DNA of 64,000 bases. It comes from Fallopia convolvulus (taxonomy: Eukaryota; Streptophyta; Magnoliopsida; Caryophyllales; Polygonaceae). The translations under genes were made by a program, and so were the position numbers. The stretch covers positions 32,015,786-32,079,785 of the forward strand of contig OZ024724.1 in the NCBI GenBank assembly GCA_964016875.1. Reading direction: 5' to 3'. The notes below the pieces were generated by a model. It had not been told where the DNA came from, did not search any database, and saw only the letters and a list, made by a program, of their open reading frames with translations. Positions 59,963-64,000 of the stretch are shown piece after piece (positions within the stretch are counted from its first letter, which is position 1; every line of letters begins with the position of its first letter).

Positions 59963-62485
59963 GAAGATGGATTCATAGGAGGAAATGTTGAAGAAGAGCA
60001 AGAAGAGAGAAGAATCCATGGAAAAAATGGGTTGTTTGGTGAAGTTCTGCAATCGCCGGCGACATCGCCGACCACCCCCTTGGTGGCGCCACCGCCGGCC
60101 ATGGTGGAGGCCAACCTTGCTCCCTCAAGTACAAAGGTGGCGGCACAAACCCTAGTGGCATCCAAAAAGGTGTCACGTGATAGCCCTAGCAAGAAGAGTG
60201 TGTTGGAAAACACAATTGGAACCAAGTTCAAAATGGCAAAGTCAAAGCATGGTTGGAACCACCCATAGAGGATGTAGGCACTATTTCGGGCAAAGAAGGC
60301 AAAAACTTGGCATGTGACTCTTCCCCTTTTGCAGCCGCACAACAAAGCTTTGGAGACACCTTTGGCACGCCTTTCTCAACCTTTGACAAAGCAAACACAA
60401 AAAAGGTAACGCATACAAAGCAACTTTTAATCTCCTCCTTTTTTGCTTCACCAAATCCGAAAAAGGCAAACCTTGAACATTCACGTGAACCTCCCATTGC
60501 TTTGGCCGACCATCCAAGCAAAATTACCACCCAACCTCCATCTCCCTCCAAAAACCCATCCACAAATGAGGTGGCCCCACCTCCTCCCTCCAAAAATCCC
60601 ACACCAACTCCCTCCAAAAATTCAAACCCAACGGCTAATTTCCAAACCGTGATCAAGCCAAACCCAAGCACGCCTTTGTCGGGCGCGCTGATTCCAACCA
60701 AGCCTGTGTGGCGCACCAAGGCCAAACCCGATCACCACGCCCCACATCAAAAACCAAACGTGCCCGTGCCAAAATCTAGCCTAGGTGTAGCCTCGACCGA
60801 CCCAAGCCTTGGCCATGTGGTAACAAGCGCCTCGGCACCAAGGTCTTACGCGGCGGTGCTCCACATTCAAGGCGCACCAAGGAACCACTCGAGTTTCCAA
60901 GGCACTCAATCAAGCAACCAAGCCCCTAACCCAAAGTGATCCTTCATGAACACCGGTCTAGGCGCCAAGCTCACCTATACGCCTCCAACATCTAACCGCA
61001 TTGCCATCAAATGCTCTGAGGCCATCCCGAAACATGAAGTGTGGGGTTGGGCCCTCCTAGGCCAATATGTTGGAAGGCACCCAGACCACTTTATTCTCAA
61101 CGAAATGATGAAATCTTGGGGAGTTCGAGCAAAATACTGAGAAGAGGAGGGTTGGTTCATCTTCAACTTTGGATCCGAGGAAGACATGGACAAGGTGCTC
61201 CAAGGTGGTCCATATTTCATCTATGGTAAGCCTCTACTCCTAAAGTACATTCCCGATAAATTTTGCTTCAACCGAAAAGATGTAGCAACTACACCATTAT
61301 GGGTTCAGATTTATGATCTCTCCAATGAATTTTGGACCGCCCCAATCCTTGGAAGAATTACATCCTATGTTGGCAAACCCCTTTATTTGGATCTGGTGAC
61401 TAGTGAGAGGAAGAGGGGTGTTTATGCTCGAGTCTTAGTGGAGATTAACTTTGCAAAAGCTGTCACTAGAGAGCTTGGCCTTGATTTTGATGATGGTGAT
61501 CCCTTGAATGCCAATTCTTGATAGAGAAATGAGCCGATTTTTTGCCATGGATGTTGCACATTCGGCCATGATGATAATGGATGCACTTTCAAGGAGAAAA
61601 AGGAGTTCGTTGGAGCAAAAGCTAGGAGAACCTCTAAAACACCTATGAGGGATGATTCGGGGAAAGGAGAACCTAGTAAAGTGGGAGCCCAAAGTGAGGA
61701 TGTGAGTGAGAAAAGAATTGAACCACCCTCTTGCCCCGTTGAGACTACCCCCACACCACCAAAACCAAGCCACACAACCACCCCCAACCGGCCAAAAGCC
61801 AAGTAGAATCCCTTGTGTGTGAACCTTCTTTGGAAGCTTGTGATGAAGGGGCCGAAAGTGATGCAAGTGGGAGTGTTGAAAGTGAGACCCAAGATGAGGA
61901 TTCCGAGGCTCAAAGTATAAATGACATTGGCCTATCCTCCTCACAAGAGACACAAGCTATGGAAGACAAGGAGGCCTCATCAAAAGAGGCAACACCGAGT
62001 GTAGAAAATGAAGAAGAGGCCTCGGTTCAAGGTACCCAAGATGATGATGTCGGATCCTCCAAGGAGGAACCTCGAAACAAGAAAGTCTACGTGGTTGATA
62101 CTTTGGGAGGTGTTATACTATACTCGCCAAGGCGAGGAGTCACGGTGTTTGGTCTCAAGGCTCGCACTAAGAGACCGGAGGCACCTCAAGGGCGCGTCAC
62201 CCGAAGATCCACAAGAGCCGCCAAGGCTCCTACCTAGGCCGCATAGCAATTTGTCTTAGTCCAAGTTCTTGTTTGATTGTTTGTAATTTCATGCTTGTGT
62301 TAGGCTTTGTTTGTTAACTTGTCATGTGCTTTGTATGATATTTCGTTTTGACTACTCGGGGCATAGTATGGGAGGCCTACGCGCTTACCCATGTATGTCC
62401 CGTTTAGGACTCATTCGCTTGTACTAGCCCTTCGGGGCTCATATTTTCACACTTTTATCCGAATTTACCTTAAAGAAAAAAAAAG
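59963..62485 (+). mobile_element. L1-type LINE, ORF1 only
   Basis: Begins at the CDPK exon 3 break and ends in an A-rich tail (62472-62484). ORF1-like coding runs to 62237, followed by about 230 bp of 3'UTR with the LINE-like ending tttaccttaaagaaaaaaaa. Endonuclease and reverse transcriptase (ORF2) are absent. No matching target duplication could be read because the two flanks are unrelated sequences. Confidence 0.7.
59990..62237 (+). pseudogene. LINE ORF1 (DUF4283 and zinc knuckle), broken
   Basis: A Pro/Ser-rich N-terminal part, then a DUF4283-type domain (about 60990-61520: WGWALLGQYVG, PLWVQIYDLSNEFW, GRITSYVGKPLYLD, VYARVLVEI) and a CCHC knuckle CHGCCTFGHDDNGC (about 61550). An acidic C-terminal part follows in another frame (61815-62237). 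Stops at 60937, 61138 and 61519 and at least two frameshifts break it. ORF1 proteins of plant L1 elements bind RNA. Confidence 0.75.
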
Positions 62486-62730
62486 AGTTTTGAGGAATTG
62501 AAAGAAAGACTGTTTCATTGATTGAGCGGCACAATACAATGACGGCTGTTATACGACACTACTAGGTTACCTAAAGGGGAAAAGACTCAAATCGGGTTTA
62601 ATTCAAACGCAGGTGTAAACCGAGTTTAACAACAAAACACGAAATGAACCGGAAATAATAGGACTGACTCGAAAACTCGTAATAACGATAAGTAGATAAC
62701 CCAGAGAGGGGATTATTCAGCAGTGTAACA
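62486..62730 (-). repeat. TE-G 5' LTR, outer part
   Basis: 245 bp matching 54849-55109, ending TGTAACA (reversed TGTTACA). Its left edge abuts the LINE A-tail. Confidence 0.78.
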
Positions 62731-63203
62731 TAGCTTTTCAAGAATTCGGGGTTGTTTCTTCCATCTCCGAATCTCATCTTCCTCCACCGATCCCCTTTGT
62801 TTGGATCTTAAAGACAAAAAATAAAGGAAGAAAAGGATTTGGAGGTAGGTCATTGAGAGTGATAAAAAGCTTCTGAAAAAGAAAAAGATAAAGAAAGAGC
62901 TTTGTTTCTCTCGTCCATGGCGGATTCGAACTTCCATAATGATCTCGTTGAACCCAACCTTATATTTCTCCTTTTACACGGCCCTTCACTTTCGATTTAG
63001 ATCTGAAATCTAAACCTCCCGATTTCTTGGAATTGCTGTTTTCTGCGATGTTAAATATTTTTGTTTCTTCCCAAATTTCTTGCTTTTTTCCCAGTATTGC
63101 ACCATTTTTTTCCCCACCGCGTGAATTTTTGCATCTGAATCCCACTCGCTCTATCTTAAGAACCAACAAAACCCTAAAATTTCTGATTTCCCTTTGAAAT
63201 TTC
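62731..63203 (+). promoter_or_regulatory. CDPK upstream region and 5' leader
   Basis: Pyrimidine-rich, leader-like sequence ahead of the CDPK ATG. A 27-codon upstream ORF (62917-63000) starts in a good plant context (ccATGGc) and would lower CDPK translation if the transcript starts upstream of it. TE-G ends only 473 bp before the CDPK ATG, so its LTR could affect transcription. No clear TATA box seen. Confidence 0.5.
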
Positions 63204-63683
63204 ATGGGTAATTGCTGCGCGACCCCTGGAGGGTCAAAGGCCAGGAAGAAGCAAAGACCAAACCCGTTTGCGGCCGAATTTGCGTCCGCCTCAAAGCTCC
63301 ATGTATTGAAGGATCCGACGGGCCGGGACATCAACGCTCGGTACGAGCTCGGGCGAGAGCTAGGGAGAGGCGAGTTTGGAATAACGTATCTGGCCACCGA
63401 TTCGGAGACGGGCGACAAATTCGCCTGCAAATCGATATCAAAAAAGAAGCTGAGAACTGCTGTTGATATAGAGGATGTGAGAAGAGAGGTTGAAATTATG
63501 AAGCATTTGCCGAAGCACTCGAATGTGGTGACATTGAAGGATACTTTTGAGGATGACAAAGCCGTTCATATTGTTATGGAGCTTTGCGAGGGCGGCGAAC
63601 TTTTTGATCGTATAGTTGCCAGGGGGCATTACACTGAGAGGGCGGCAGCGTTTGTCACGAGGACGATCGTTGAGGTTGTTCAG
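63204..63683 (+). CDS. Calcium-dependent protein kinase, exon 1 (partial gene)
   Basis: 160 codons ending at CAG|GTATAT. MGNCC at the start gives an N-myristoylation glycine and two palmitoylation cysteines, predicting membrane attachment. After a basic variable region, the kinase domain starts near residue 47: glycine loop GRGEFGITY (54-62), ATP-binding Lys76 (ACKSI), helix-C Glu95 (VRREVEI), then VVTLKDTFED and VMELCEGGELFDRIVARGHY. This resembles the plant CPK7/8/14/32 group. CDPKs phosphorylate substrates after calcium binds their own EF-hand domain, in stress and hormone signalling. The catalytic loop, autoinhibitory junction and EF hands should lie right of the window. No stops; likely functional, but completeness cannot be judged here. 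Confidence 0.92.
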
Positions 63684-64000
63684 GTATATACTTTTCCAAT
63701 TATGCCCAGAAACATTTGTGGTTTTGTTTCGATGTTTTGCTGTGATTCTTAGTAGTCCTTTTTGTTGGTTTTGTTCGATTAGCTTTGTTTTTGTTTGTCT
63801 ATTTTACTCCCAAGAGATGATACAATTTGCTGGACTGTGCTTTGATTTGCTGAACTACTTGGGAAACGGAATTGTTGCTGATAAATATCACCCTTCGTAA
63901 TTCTCTCTTTAAAAGACATGGATAATTAGATTTGTTGTGGCCTTACATTCGTATCTCCTCATATCTGAAATCTGAATTACACGCCACCGTCGCATTGTAC
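63684..64000 (+). other. CDPK intron 1, start
   Basis: T-rich intronic sequence following a good GT donor. The 94-codon ORF running into it is exon read-through. The acceptor is beyond the window. Confidence 0.75.

Larger units (their letters stand above)
54721..62730 (-). mobile_element. TE-G: decayed chromodomain gypsy element enclosing CDPK exons and a LINE
   Basis: Minus strand. The 3' LTR is 54721-55109. Broken gag-pol occupies 55139-59417, in the order gag, protease, reverse transcriptase, RNase H, integrase, chromodomain. A 245-bp LTR piece at 62486-62730 matches the 3' LTR and is in the same orientation. Outer flanks tatct (54716-54720) and tagct (62731-62735) match in four of five bases. 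The region where the rest of the 5' LTR and primer site should be (59420-62485) instead holds CDPK exons and a LINE. Confidence 0.72.

Noticed and set aside
59509..63683. One CDPK gene with exons 1, 2 and 3 in this window
   Set aside because: Exons 2-3 lie upstream of exon 1 on the same strand, so they cannot be spliced in order from one transcript.

Overview
This is a window of plant nuclear DNA from a eudicot-like genome. It contains plant-type Helitrons, Mutator-like elements (MULEs) with 9-10 bp target duplications, Ty3/gypsy retrotransposons primed by tRNA-Asp or initiator tRNA-Met, an L1-type LINE, and the first exon of a plant calcium-dependent protein kinase (CDPK). I see no prokaryotic or organellar genes, no CRISPR array and no tRNA or rRNA gene. 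The CDPK start at the right edge is the only host gene that looks intact. Nearly all the rest is mobile DNA inserted into mobile DNA.

Layout: 1-2531 is AT-rich DNA with a MULE-type MITE (536-1017), a (TG)n tract, a 171-bp tandem duplication and the 3' end of one Helitron. A second Helitron (2625-16852) carries a chimeric captured gene fragment (NECAP-like joined to V-ATPase subunit c) and is split by LTR element TE-A (2732-13554). TE-B (16997-27859, minus strand) is a gag-only gypsy element; its 5' LTR is split by a MULE (19633-21639) and by TE-C (22091-27840, minus). TE-D (28074-41095), of the TE-B family, has its 3' LTR split by TE-E (30177-40472). After that come nested MULEs (42550-43648 containing 43177-43432), a decayed gypsy gag (44.4-47.9 kb), a DNA transposon (about 47904-49135), a 3.2-kb solo LTR (50185-53408) and a decayed chromodomain gypsy element (54721-62730). 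The outer ends of that last element enclose two CDPK exons and an ORF1-only LINE. The CDPK gene starts at 63204. Target-site duplications support most junctions.

TE-A, TE-C and TE-E form the most interesting group. TE-A and TE-E keep the same non-autonomous plan: LTR, tRNA-Asp primer site, gag-protease, a hairpin, an apparent internal promoter with a 5'UTR intron, a second ORF resembling the ATHILA ORF-1 family, a long 3' noncoding region, LTR. Neither has recognisable reverse transcriptase, RNase H or integrase, so they would need enzymes in trans. All three carry many copies of a short module made of two 10-bp sites of the form TCG-NNNN-CGA whose starts lie 20-23 bp apart, in LTRs, untranslated DNA and coding DNA alike. 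The four-base core differs by family: GGCC in TE-A, TTAA or GTAC in TE-C and TE-E. This is the strongest candidate for an undescribed feature here.

All family assignments come from reading motifs by eye. Boundaries given with a target duplication are firm to a few bases; others are approximate.
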